Assembly: GCA_964645705.1 (NCBI GenBank)
Contig: CAZYAB010000006.1
Location: 4,639-68,638, forward strand
Direction of reading: 5' to 3'
DNA from: CAXGTL01 sp964645705
GTDB taxonomy: Archaea > Nanobdellota > Nanobdellia > Woesearchaeales > CAXGTL01
DNA length: 64,000 nt
The translations under genes and the position numbers were made by a program. Shown piece after piece: positions 50,098-57,980 of this stretch. The notes beneath the pieces were generated by a model. The model was not told the origin of the DNA. It saw only the letters and a list, made by a program, of their open reading frames with translations, and ran no database searches. Within the stretch, counting starts at the first letter, position 1. Each line of letters opens with the position of its first letter.

Positions 50098-50907
50098 ATG
50101 TTTCGAAACAAAAAAGCACAAGCTGCTATGGAGTTCTTAATGACTTATGGTTGGGCAATCCTAATTGTTCTGGCTGTAATTGCAACTCTGACATCTTTCG
50201 GTGTATTGAACACAGATATCTTTATACCGTCTAAGTGTGTACTTGGAACAGCTGGTATGATGAATTGTATTGATTATACTGTTGTTAAGTCAGGTACATC
50301 AGATAACGTAAGAGTCTTCTTTGTAATTGAAGGTAGTAGTCTACCAGATAATACAAATGTTGAAAAATTCTATCTTACAGGTGGAGATGTAGGAGATGGT
50401 GTTGAATGTGGAGGCGCTGTTAACTCAGGTTATACTGCACCAAATGGTTATGCTAGTACAGGCACTGTTGGTACTACTACTGTGATGCCGTTCCCAAGAA
50501 ACACTAAACAAACATTCTATATTGGAGATGAAAACCATGCGAGTTTAATCTTCAAAGGTGGAAATTGTGCAGGTCTAGCATCCCAAGCAGAAGGTAGTAA
50601 GATAAAAGCAAGTTTGGTAATGGAATATAAAGTAGGTTCATCACCAGAAGTAAAGAAGTTTAGAGGTGAAATTGTAGCACCTATTGAGTATGGAGATGCG
50701 TTGACTGGAGGAGAGTCATGTTCAGGAGCAACACCAGCAGCATGTACAACATACGTTAATCTAAAAGCAAATTGTGAAGCGGCAGGATGTCAATTTACTG
50801 ATGGACAAACTTCTGGAACAGGAACATGTGCAGGAGCAACACCAGCAGCATGTAGCACATTAGATGAAACTGAGTGTGGATTAGTAACAGGTTGTACTTG
50901 GGCATAA
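50098..50907 (+). CDS. Class III signal peptide pilin-like protein with Cys-rich C-terminal repeats
   Basis: 269 residues. MFRNKKAQAAMEFLMTYGWA is a classic archaeal class III (type IV pilin) signal: basic stub, cleavage before the Gln-Ala-Ala-Met-Glu-Phe segment, then hydrophobic helix to about residue 36. The exported domain is beta-rich with paired Cys. The last 65 residues hold two copies of a module beginning C-(S/A)-GATPAAC and continuing with two more Cys (ANCEAAGC; TECGLVTGC), ending CTWA. It would be processed by the A24 peptidase at 54392-55258 and assembled into a pilus-like filament. A TATA box and AAAGGAGGT site precede it. Confidence 0.85.
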   Translation: MFRNKKAQAAMEFLMTYGWAILIVLAVIATLTSFGVLNTDIFIPSKCVLGTAGMMNCIDYTVVKSGTSDNVRVFFVIEGSSLPDNTNVEKFYLTGGDVGDGVECGGAVNSGYTAPNGYASTGTVGTTTVMPFPRNTKQTFYIGDENHASLIFKGGNCAGLASQAEGSKIKASLVMEYKVGSSPEVKKFRGEIVAPIEYGDALTGGESCSGATPAACTTYVNLKANCEAAGCQFTDGQTSGTGTCAGATPAACSTLDETECGLVTGCTWA

Positions 50908-50918
50908 AACCAACAAAC

Positions 50919-50940
50919 TTTTTCTTTTCTTTTTTTTTTC
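50919..50940 (+). terminator. T-tract terminator after the pilin gene
   Basis: A run of T with isolated C (TTTTTCTTTTC then eleven T) immediately downstream of the pilin stop, before the TATA-like box of the next gene. It suggests that the abundant pilin mRNA is monocistronic. Confidence 0.55.
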
Positions 50941-51001
50941 ATTTTCTCTTGACTTAATTAGAAATCTATAAATATGAGTAGATATTAAACTTAATAAAAA
51001 G

Positions 51002-51469
51002 ATGGTGAAAACAAACAAAACACAAGTTGCAATAGAATTCTTATTAATAACAGGCTTTTTCTTGTTAATAGTTGTGCCAACAATACTTTATTTTTATCAA
51101 TATACGCAAGAAGCTGCTACTGATGTTGAGGTTGCAAAAGCAAATTCAATAGGAAATGCAATAGTTGATACTGCTGAAAATGTATATTACTATGGCAGGT
51201 TTTCAAAGCTTACACTGGATGTTCAATTACCGCAAGGAGTAAAAGCAATAAACATTACAGAAGATTATGATAATGAAGTATATGGGCTTAATATATATCA
51301 ATTAGGAAGTGAATTGTTTTTTGAATCAAAGATTCCAATAAGAGGAAACTTTAGTGGCAGGGATTTGATAGGTGGAAAGCATGAAATTGTTTTGGAAACA
51401 AAGAAAGACACAAGTATGAATAAAAATTATGTTGATATAAAGTTTTATTATGAAGAAGATGAAGAATAG
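51002..51469 (+). CDS. Minor pilin-like protein
   Basis: 155 residues. MVKTNKTQVAIEFLLITGFF is a class III-like signal (Q-V-A-I-E-F in place of Q-A-A-M-E-F) with one helix to about residue 32. The exported part is beta-rich with two sequons (NIT, NFS) and an acidic C-terminus. The layout matches minor pilins found beside archaeal adhesion pili. The next gene begins inside its last codons, so the two are translationally coupled. Confidence 0.75.
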   Translation: MVKTNKTQVAIEFLLITGFFLLIVVPTILYFYQYTQEAATDVEVAKANSIGNAIVDTAENVYYYGRFSKLTLDVQLPQGVKAINITEDYDNEVYGLNIYQLGSELFFESKIPIRGNFSGRDLIGGKHEIVLETKKDTSMNKNYVDIKFYYEEDEE

Positions 51470-51905
51470 ACATGCACAAATTTCAATGGAATTTACTTTG
51501 CTAATGACATTTATGCTTTTTTTCTTTATATTCTTTTTTGGAGTTGTTCAGTATAGAATGGCTGAGATGGCTAATGAAAAAGAATTAGAAATGTTGGTTA
51601 GTGTTGGTGATTTTGTTAGAAATGAGATTAATCTGGCGCATGTTGTTGAAGATGGTTATGAAAGAAAGTTTGAAATTCCTGCAACTGTTGCTGGAAAAAA
51701 CTATACATTTGAATTTGTAAGAGATTTTGATCTTTCTTCGTCTAGGACAGATGTTTATGCTGGTTTTGAATTAAAATTTGAAACATTAGATAGAACAATG
51801 TTTATTCAGTTTCAACCAATAAATGTCACCAAAGGGAATACAGTAGAAGTATATCCTGGCAAGAACACTATTGAGAAAAAGAATGGTATGATTGCTATTA
51901 ATTAA
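51450..51905 (+). CDS. Minor pilin-like protein
   Basis: 151 residues (or 148 from the second ATG at 51459). The N-terminus 'MKNRHAQISMEFTLLMTFML' resembles a class III signal (AQ-x-x-MEF). The hydrophobic helix is followed by a beta-rich exported domain with NYT and NVT sequons. It overlaps the previous minor pilin by 20 bases and overlaps the convergent nitroreductase gene by four bases. Likely part of the same filament. Confidence 0.75.
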   Translation: MKKMKNRHAQISMEFTLLMTFMLFFFIFFFGVVQYRMAEMANEKELEMLVSVGDFVRNEINLAHVVEDGYERKFEIPATVAGKNYTFEFVRDFDLSSSRTDVYAGFELKFETLDRTMFIQFQPINVTKGNTVEVYPGKNTIEKKNGMIAIN

Positions 51906-52603
51906 TCTTCTTGTTTTTGTTTTGCTTTATCTATTTTTTCTTTTAATTTTTTAGATTGTTCAATAGATTTCTCTTTTATCGCGCCTGCGAACTTGTTCAT
52001 CATTTCTCTTGTATTGTCAAACATCTTTCTTATCTTTTGTCCGTATTCGCCTGTTACTTCTGCAAAATCATATAATCCACTTTTCCATTTTTCAAAATAA
52101 ACAAGGTGTTCAAGGTCAACTTTGTCTGGTGATTTTGGTTCTTCATCTGGGTAACCAATTGTGATTATTGCTTGGGGTCTTTCGTTTTGTTTCATTGAAA
52201 CCAAATCTTTTACTTTTTCTTCATCAAATGCACCAACCCAGCAACTGCCTAGGCCTAAAGCTGTTGCAGCCAATAACATGTTTTCAATTGCAGCTGCGCA
52301 GTTTTGTATATTATACAATTTATTTGCTCTTTCTCCATACAATGATTCTGCGTGCTTTGATTCACTGCACACAATGATTAGAACAGGTGCTTGCATTACC
52401 CAGAGCTGGTCAACGCATGCTTTTGCAATTTCTTGTCTTTTGTCAGAATTTGTTATAAGAATAAATTTCCAGTTTTGTAGATTGCCTGCTGATGGTGCTA
52501 GTCTTCCTGCATCTAGAATATCCATTACTTTGCCCCACTCAATTGGCTTGTCTAAGTATTTTCTGACGCTTCTTCTTTTTTTTATACAGTGAAATACTTC
52601 CAT
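51902..52603 (-). CDS. Nitroreductase-family FMN protein
   Basis: 233 residues: 'CIKKRRSVRKYLDKPIEWGKVMDILDAGRLAPSAGNLQNWKFILI' (FMN phosphate and ring contacts), 'NCAAAIENMLLAATALGLGSCWVGAF' and 'QAIITIGYPDEEPKSP' are the family blocks. It reduces flavin- or quinone-type substrates with NAD(P)H as an obligate dimer. A C-terminal Lys-rich coiled-coil extension of about 50 residues is unusual. A C-rich repeat element lies just upstream of its promoter. Confidence 0.85.
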   Translation of the reverse strand: MEVFHCIKKRRSVRKYLDKPIEWGKVMDILDAGRLAPSAGNLQNWKFILITNSDKRQEIAKACVDQLWVMQAPVLIIVCSESKHAESLYGERANKLYNIQNCAAAIENMLLAATALGLGSCWVGAFDEEKVKDLVSMKQNERPQAIITIGYPDEEPKSPDKVDLEHLVYFEKWKSGLYDFAEVTGEYGQKIRKMFDNTREMMNKFAGAIKEKSIEQSKKLKEKIDKAKQKQED

Positions 52604-52646
52604 ATTATTATTTGTAGAATAGGTAGTTTATAAAGTTTACTTTATT

Positions 52647-52691
52647 CCCACCATCCATTTCCCCCAGCCACCTGCCCTTGACTAGGCAAGC
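52647..52691 (+). repeat. Dispersed C-rich element, copy 5
   Basis: CCCACCATCCATTTCCCCCA then GCCACCTGCCC, followed by the hairpin CTTGACTAGGCAAG. It is the most distant copy (35 kb from the next) but keeps the same order, length and orientation. The opposite strand has G runs of 3, 5 and 3. It lies between the cis-prenyltransferase-like stop and the nitroreductase start. Confidence 0.65.
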
Positions 52692-52722
52692 TGATAGTGT
52701 TCTTGGGTTGAGGTCTGTTTTC

Positions 52723-53475
52723 TCAATCTATGACATAGTGCTTTATATCTTCATCTTTTTTCCATGACTGAATTGACTTTAAGAAATCTGAGCTTGTGAA
52801 GTCTGGAAATAGTTTTTTTGCAAAATAAATGTCTGCATGTATAGAATCCCATAATAAAAAACCAAATAATTTAGGTTTTAAACCTGTTTTTATTATTAGG
52901 TCAGGAGGAACAAAATAACTTGTGTATAGATTATCTTTGATCATGTCTTTTGTTATTGCTTCTGGATCAAGTTTATCTGCTTTTATTTTCATTCCCATTA
53001 ACTTGCATGAGTCAACTATTTCGTCTCTGCCAGAATAGTTTACACAAAAATTAATAAAAAAATTATCATAATCCTTTGTTTCTGACATTATCTTTTTAAT
53101 TGGTTCAATAATTTCTGATGATAAGTCATACCATTTGCCTAAAACAGAGACCTTTATCTGGTTTTCATGCAATAATTTGTCCATTACCAAACTATTCATG
53201 AGTTCTGCTGAAGCTTTTATTAATTCTTGATCAGAGCTTCTGAATTTTGGTATAAAGTAAATCGTAAGAATTCTGATTTTGTGATCAACCATTGTCTTAA
53301 GAATTTCTTTTAATTGATTGAATGCTTTTTCATATGCTTCTTGTATTGGTTTTTTATTGTCTTTTGCCCATTGAGGAATTCCGTTCATTGTCATTGCTAT
53401 GTGTAATGGAATGTTTTCTAGTCTTTTCTTACCCCAATCAATCCTAAATATTCCTTTAACAGTGTCTAAAACCAT
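52723..53475 (-). CDS. Cis-prenyltransferase (UPP synthase)-like protein, degenerate active site
   Basis: 250 residues. The fold is recognisable by 'IPLHIAMTMNGIPQWAKDN' (normally 'P-x-H-v-A-i-i-M-D-G-N-x-R-W-A'), 'LTIYFIPKFRSSDQEL' (normally 'lt-x-YaFS-x-eNw-x-R') and 'NFCVNYSGRDEIVDSCK' (normally 'n-x-a-x-nYgGR-x-Ei'). The catalytic Asp of MDGN is Asn here. The C-terminal R-T-S-G-E/D-x-R block reads 'IIKTGLKPKLFGFLLWDS', missing the diphosphate-binding Arg residues. It may therefore be inactive or a non-catalytic subunit, as NgBR is for eukaryotic cis-prenyltransferase. Otherwise it would make polyprenyl diphosphate for glycosylation. Confidence 0.7.
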   Translation of the reverse strand: MVLDTVKGIFRIDWGKKRLENIPLHIAMTMNGIPQWAKDNKKPIQEAYEKAFNQLKEILKTMVDHKIRILTIYFIPKFRSSDQELIKASAELMNSLVMDKLLHENQIKVSVLGKWYDLSSEIIEPIKKIMSETKDYDNFFINFCVNYSGRDEIVDSCKLMGMKIKADKLDPEAITKDMIKDNLYTSYFVPPDLIIKTGLKPKLFGFLLWDSIHADIYFAKKLFPDFTSSDFLKSIQSWKKDEDIKHYVID

Positions 53476-53545
53476 TCATCCTCGCCTAATTATATATGGG
53501 TTGATTTTTATGTATATAAATATTTGTATGGTTTTAAATATAGAA

Positions 53546-53959
53546 CTATTTCTTAATAAGGCCCAACCATTCTAATAAATCATGAAAACCGTGTATTAAG
53601 TCTTTTCTTGCATAACATTCTTCTGGTGTTACCCACAGAAAACCTTGGTGTTCTTTTCTATATAATTTTATTTCTATCTTTTGTTTTAATTTTATTTTGT
53701 ATGTAACAAATTCAACTGTTTTATCTTCAAAATGCCAGTGTCTTTCACCTAGAAATTCTAATTCTTGTTCTTTAGCTTGATAACCTGTTTCTTCAAAAAT
53801 TTCTTTTAACATTGATTGTACATCTTTTTCACCTTTTTCTACTTTGCCTGCTACTAACCCATATTTATTACCTTCATATATTTCTGGGTTTCTATGTAGA
53901 ATTATGAACTTACCATCATATTCCATAATACATCCTACAACTCTTTGTGTTTTTTTCAT
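53546..53959 (-). CDS. Nudix hydrolase
   Basis: 137 residues from MKKTQRVVGCIMEYDG (53959); an in-frame extension upstream overlaps TFS and is rejected. The Nudix box 'GKVEKGEKDVQSMLKEIFEETGY' (written here as its key residues G-x5-E-x7-KE-x2-EE-x-GY) is complete. 'GFLWVTPEECYARKDLIHGFHDLLEWLG' is a normal C-terminus. It likely clears oxidised or non-canonical nucleotides. It lies four bases downstream of TFS. Confidence 0.87.
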   Translation of the reverse strand: MKKTQRVVGCIMEYDGKFIILHRNPEIYEGNKYGLVAGKVEKGEKDVQSMLKEIFEETGYQAKEQELEFLGERHWHFEDKTVEFVTYKIKLKQKIEIKLYRKEHQGFLWVTPEECYARKDLIHGFHDLLEWLGLIKK

Positions 53960-53963
53960 TTTT

Positions 53964-54290
53964 TTATCTTTCCTTAACTTGTTCTCTTTCAACTGCGCCG
54001 CATTTGCCGCATTTCCAGATAATAATGTCATCTTCATCTGTTCTTGTTGCACTTATTTCTATAAGTTGTGCTTTGTTGTAGCCGCATTTCTTGCATTCAT
54101 GATCATACACTGCTAACAGGTTTTTGTCTTCAGCAATTTCTAGTTTTTGTGTTGGTTTTGTTTTATCACTTAGCTTGTGTTCATCTAGTGTTGACTCTTG
54201 ATAAAAATCGCATTTACTGCAATCTACTATGATCTTGTTATCTTTTTCCTTTGGTATGACCAGATGGCCGCATCTAGGGCAAAATTTCAT
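53964..54290 (-). CDS. tfs: Transcription factor S (TFS)
   Basis: 108 residues. N-terminal zinc ribbon CPRCG...CSKC, and C-terminal TFIIS-type ribbon 'CKKCGYNKAQLIEISATRTDEDDIIIWKCGKCG'. The acidic tip (Asp-Glu) needed to stimulate RNA cleavage by stalled RNA polymerase is present. Length is standard. It is followed by the Nudix gene as an operon. Confidence 0.92.
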   Translation of the reverse strand: MKFCPRCGHLVIPKEKDNKIIVDCSKCDFYQESTLDEHKLSDKTKPTQKLEIAEDKNLLAVYDHECKKCGYNKAQLIEISATRTDEDDIIIWKCGKCGAVEREQVKER

Positions 54291-54391
54291 AGTATATTGT
54301 AGTTTTTATTGATTTATAAGTTTTATCATATTATTGATATTATATTAGACTACCAAAAACATTATATATTGATGTTGTTTTTTTGGTTTTT

Positions 54392-55258
54392 ATGATAACA
54401 ACTTACATACTCTATGCATTGACATTCATTGTATTGTTTATTGGTTCTTATACTGATTTTAAGAAAAGAGAAGTAGCAGATACAATCAATTGGGGCTTTT
54501 TAATGGTTGTTCTAGGTATTAAATTAATGCATTCTGTTTATGTTAATGATTATTGGTATTTATTGGATGGTGCTGTAGGCGGATTAGTATTTTTTTTAAT
54601 AGCATTAATCATGTTTTACACTGGTCAATGGGGTGGTGGTGATTCAAAGATGATCATTGGCCTTGGTGCTGTATTTGGCTTTTCAATATTTAGGTGGACA
54701 GAGTTTCAAGATTTGTGGGTATTTTTAATTAATGCTATAATTATTGGCGGTGTTTATGGTTTGTTTTTTTCAATTGTTCTGTGTTTTAAGCATTGGAAAA
54801 AGTTCAAGCAAAGGTTTAAACATTATTCAAAACTTATGACTAAATGGAAAAAGATTACACTTGTTATTTGCGTTTTATTGTTTGTTACAAGCTTTTTTTT
54901 ACAAGATCTTATGTTAAAGTTGATTTTGTATGTTTTTGTTGTTTTTCTTATTTTATCGCTTTATTTTTATGTTTTTGCAAAAGCTGTGGAAGAAAGTGCA
55001 ATGCATAAACATGTTGATGTTTCTGAATTAACAGAAGGTGAATGGATTGTTGATGATGTTGTGGTAGATGGTAAAAGGATTTGCGGTCCTAAGGATTTGG
55101 GAATTGAGATGGAGCAGATAGAAGAATTAAAAAGGTTGGAGAAGTTAGGTAAAGTTGATAAGATCTTGATAAAAGTTGGAATTCCTTTTGTGCCTAGTTT
55201 TTTATTAGCTTTTTTAGTTAGTGTTTTGTTTGGTAATTGGTTTACTTTCTTCCTATGA
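54392..55258 (+). CDS. A24-family prepilin (class III signal) peptidase
   Basis: 288 residues from MITTYILYALTFIV. The catalytic aspartates are in 'GSYTDFKKREV' (first Asp near residue 20) and in 'GQWGGGDSKMIIGLGAVFGF' (GxGD motif). Membrane helices lie at about 1-17, 28-45, 60-80, 90-125, 150-185 and the C-terminus. A soluble region (about 200-265) with 'SELTEGEWIVDDVVVDGKRICGPKDLGI' is an EppA/FlaK-like extension. It should cleave the class III signals of the three pilin-like proteins upstream. The 3' end overlaps the convergent methyltransferase gene by 17 bases. Confidence 0.88.
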   Translation: MITTYILYALTFIVLFIGSYTDFKKREVADTINWGFLMVVLGIKLMHSVYVNDYWYLLDGAVGGLVFFLIALIMFYTGQWGGGDSKMIIGLGAVFGFSIFRWTEFQDLWVFLINAIIIGGVYGLFFSIVLCFKHWKKFKQRFKHYSKLMTKWKKITLVICVLLFVTSFFLQDLMLKLILYVFVVFLILSLYFYVFAKAVEESAMHKHVDVSELTEGEWIVDDVVVDGKRICGPKDLGIEMEQIEELKRLEKLGKVDKILIKVGIPFVPSFLLAFLVSVLFGNWFTFFL

Positions 55259-56015
55259 AATAAGTTGTGTAAAATCTTTTCTTTTTGTTTAAAACGTAAG
55301 TTCCTATTGTTACTGGTTTAAAATATTTGGAAAAAAGATCTATGTCAGGGTATCCTTGTATAACTAAAAGACCACCTTTTTTTAGTATTGATTTTATGTT
55401 TTTTAAACCTTTTTCTACTTGTTTTTCAGTAAAATAACTGCTTGATCCAAAACCAAAGAAACTTGTAACAACATTGTATTTGTTTTTTGTTTTGAATTTT
55501 AAAAGATCACTTACAATAAATTTGCAATCTTTTAATTGTTCTTTTTTCTTTGCTTTTGCAATCATTTTTCTTGAGAAGTCAAGCAAAGTAATGTTCTTAT
55601 ATCCATTTTTTATAAAATGTTCAGCGCCTATGCCTGTTCCTGCACAAATGTCTAAGATTTTCGAAGATTTTTTTACTTTTAAATCTTTTAATAATTTTAT
55701 TATGTATTTGATTGCTCTGTGGTTTTGTTTAGCACGGTTAATATCCCGGTCATATGTTTCTGAGAATTTGTCATAATACTTGCTCATTTCTTCCTTTGTA
55801 TAATTAGTAGGAAGATACAATCCTCCGCCTAAGTATGCTAAGTATCTAAATCCTGTTTTTCCAAACTTAATTGCTATAAAAGTTGCGCCTTTTGGCGGGT
55901 TTTCAACTTTAACCCAAGCAGGTCTTATTTTCCCTGTTTTGTCATATTCTATTTTGTATTTCTTTTTAGGTTTCTTTTTGATGTAGGCATAAATCAGTTT
56001 TGTTTTTTTTCTCAT
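55242..56015 (-). CDS. SAM-dependent methyltransferase with N-terminal extension
   Basis: 257 residues. A basic N-terminal domain of about 75 residues ('RKKTKLIYAYIKKKPKKKYK', 'GATFIAIKFGKTGFRYLAYLGGGLYLPTNYTKEEMSKYYDKFSETYD') precedes a class I core: 'KILDICAGTGIGAEHFI', 'ITLLDFSRKMIAKAKKKEQLKDCKFIVSDLL', 'NVVTSFFGFGSSSYFTE', 'LVIQGYP'. The substrate is unknown; the extension may bind RNA or protein. Its start overlaps the stop of the upstream HIT-like gene. Confidence 0.75.
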   Translation of the reverse strand: MRKKTKLIYAYIKKKPKKKYKIEYDKTGKIRPAWVKVENPPKGATFIAIKFGKTGFRYLAYLGGGLYLPTNYTKEEMSKYYDKFSETYDRDINRAKQNHRAIKYIIKLLKDLKVKKSSKILDICAGTGIGAEHFIKNGYKNITLLDFSRKMIAKAKKKEQLKDCKFIVSDLLKFKTKNKYNVVTSFFGFGSSSYFTEKQVEKGLKNIKSILKKGGLLVIQGYPDIDLFSKYFKPVTIGTYVLNKKKRFYTTYFIGRK

Positions 56016-56533
56016 GGAATATGCCTCACTTGTTTCAACCTATAATCTTCTTCATCTGCTTGTAATTGGTCTGACTTTGTTTCTTCGATTGTTTCTGTTT
56101 TTTCTTCTGCTTTGTCTTGGTTTATGAAATCTGTTTCTTCTTTTAATCTTTTTGCAATATCTTCTAATTCATTTGGGTCAGATTTAGATCTGTTGAAATT
56201 AAAATCTATATTGTCATTTTCATTTCTTGGTATTACATTAATTGCAAAGTGCGGCCATTCTTGGCCAGCTGCTACTCCATTGTTAACCGTGATGTTTGTT
56301 CCTTTTGTTCCTAATGTTTCAAATACTAATGATGAAGCTTTGTTTGCTATTAAAAATAAATGACTTACGATATTGTCAGGAATTTGTTCTATGATGATGT
56401 GGTGTTGTCTTGGCATGATTATTAAATGTCCTTTGGCAGCTGGTTCAGGAGCTAGCATTACAACTGCTAAATTGTCTTCATAAATAATGTTTTTATCTTG
56501 TTTCTCTATTTGTTCACAGTATGGACAGCCCAT
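56012..56533 (-). CDS. HIT-like protein with degenerate His triad (1)
   Basis: 173 residues. CPYCEQIEKQDKNIIYEDN and 'AAKGHLIIMPRQHHIIIEQIP' are typical of the HIT fold with an N-terminal zinc-like CxxC. The catalytic triad region reads 'WPHFAINVIPRNENDN', where H-x-H-x-H-x-x-PR is expected; only the first His remains (H-x-A-x-N). Hydrolysis is therefore unlikely; a nucleotide-binding or structural role is more plausible. An acidic C-terminal tail of about 45 residues follows. It is just downstream of a second degenerate HIT gene. Confidence 0.75.
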   Translation of the reverse strand: MGCPYCEQIEKQDKNIIYEDNLAVVMLAPEPAAKGHLIIMPRQHHIIIEQIPDNIVSHLFLIANKASSLVFETLGTKGTNITVNNGVAAGQEWPHFAINVIPRNENDNIDFNFNRSKSDPNELEDIAKRLKEETDFINQDKAEEKTETIEETKSDQLQADEEDYRLKQVRHIP

Positions 56534-56534
56534 T

Positions 56535-57602
56535 TTAACTAAATAAGTTTGCTATTTGATCTAAGTCAACTCCTCCTTTTTTTGGTTCATCGTCTTCATC
56601 GTCATCTTCTTCATATTCATCCTGTTCTTCTGTTTCTTGTTGTTTTGGTTCTTCTTGTTTTCTCTTTTTCTGCTTTTTTGGTTTCTTTTTTTCTTTTTTT
56701 TCTTCAACTTTTTCTTGTTCAGGTTCTTTTTTAGTTTCTTCTTCTATTTCTTGTTCTTCTTTGCTCTCTTCAGATTTCTCATCTTCTTCCATTTCCTCTT
56801 CACCTTCCTGTTTTTCATCATCATCTTTTTTATCACCTAAAGCTTTTGATAATTCATCAAGGTCTAGCTTTGGTTCAATTATGTCAACATCCCCTTTAAT
56901 CTTAGAAATTATTTTATCAACATCTTTGCCTTGGAACAACATCTTTAATTGATTATTGGTTTCAAGTAATTGTTTGAATTGATCAGGATTGGTTGTAAGA
57001 ACTTGTTTAAGCTGAGGATTTTGTTCAATCATTTGCATTAATTGTTTTTCACTAACTTCTGGCATTTCTACTTTTGGAGGTTCTCTGCCAGGTATTGGAT
57101 TTTTTAATAATTTATCTCTTAACATTATGTTTATATTGTTTTTTAGATTTGGAAGAATTTCATCTATTTCTTTTTGTTCTAGTTTTATCTTTGGTAGATT
57201 AAAGTTTAATATGCCATCGTCTTCGTCTCTTGGCATAATGTGAACCATTACGTGACCATAAGGCGATTGTCCTGCAATTTGTCCGTTTGCAATAAAGATG
57301 TTTGTTCCTTGACATGGTATTTTTTTTAAACAAGCTTGAGAAATGTGTTTTACTATTTTAAATAAATGTGTTTGTTCTTGTTCAGGAATCATTGGCATGA
57401 AATTATAATGTGTTTTGGGTATTACTAAAATGTGTCCTTTTGCAACAGGGTTTATGTCAAGAATTGCTAATACTTTATCATCTTCATAAATCTTTTTTAC
57501 TGGAATCTTTCCTGACGCCATCTGACAAAATGGACATTGTTGTTTTAATAATTCCATTCTTTGTTCTGGAGTCATGTTGCTCGTGTCAATTGTTTCTGGC
57601 AT
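56535..57602 (-). CDS. HIT-like protein with degenerate His triad (2) and acidic tail
   Basis: 355 residues. The HIT domain (about 15-150): 'CPFCQMASGKIPVKKIYEDDKVLAILDINPVAKGHILVIPKTHY' is normal. The triad reads 'PYGHVMVHIMPRDEDDG', with Met in place of the central nucleophilic His (H-x-M-x-H). A helical middle (about 170-240) and a long low-complexity Glu/Lys/Gln tail (about 255-340) ending 'GGVDLDQIANLFS' follow. It precedes the shorter paralogue by one base, so they are an operon and may heterodimerise. Function unknown. Confidence 0.75.
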   Translation of the reverse strand: MPETIDTSNMTPEQRMELLKQQCPFCQMASGKIPVKKIYEDDKVLAILDINPVAKGHILVIPKTHYNFMPMIPEQEQTHLFKIVKHISQACLKKIPCQGTNIFIANGQIAGQSPYGHVMVHIMPRDEDDGILNFNLPKIKLEQKEIDEILPNLKNNINIMLRDKLLKNPIPGREPPKVEMPEVSEKQLMQMIEQNPQLKQVLTTNPDQFKQLLETNNQLKMLFQGKDVDKIISKIKGDVDIIEPKLDLDELSKALGDKKDDDEKQEGEEEMEEDEKSEESKEEQEIEEETKKEPEQEKVEEKKEKKKPKKQKKRKQEEPKQQETEEQDEYEEDDDEDDEPKKGGVDLDQIANLFS

Positions 57603-57639
57603 AATGTTTATTTATGTGCTAGTAGTATTTAAAGTTTGC

Positions 57640-57960
57640 TTATAATTTATTTTTTTTAAAAAAAATCATAAAAAAACAAAAATATTTAAGCAAAAAACAA
57701 AAAAACAAAAAGATTTCTTAAAAAATTAACAAAAAATTAGAAAAATAGTAAAAAAATTGAAAAAAACCTGTAAAAGTTAAAAAAATTAAAAAAATCAATA
57801 AAAAATGTTATTTTTTCTCGTCGATAAAAAAAAAGTTTAAAAAATTAAAAAAATTGTGAAAAATTGTCAAAAAAATAAAAAAAATAAAAAAATTCCTCGT
57901 CGAGGATTTTTAAAAAAGAAAACATTTATAAAGGATTTTTACAAAAATATATATATTAAT
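57640..57960 (+). other. A-rich intergenic tract with CTCGTCGA motifs
   Basis: About 320 bases with very few C or G. The plus strand is strongly A-rich: runs of A broken by single bases, few T runs. CTCGTCGA occurs twice (57817-57824 and 57897-57904), the second inside a TCCTCG-T-CGAGGA inverted repeat. It separates the divergent genes starting at 57602 and 57981. It is too long for simple promoters. It could be a replication or unwinding element, a chromatin boundary or a regulatory hub. Confidence 0.5.
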
Positions 57961-57980
57961 AAAAAAGGTTGATAGAAAGT

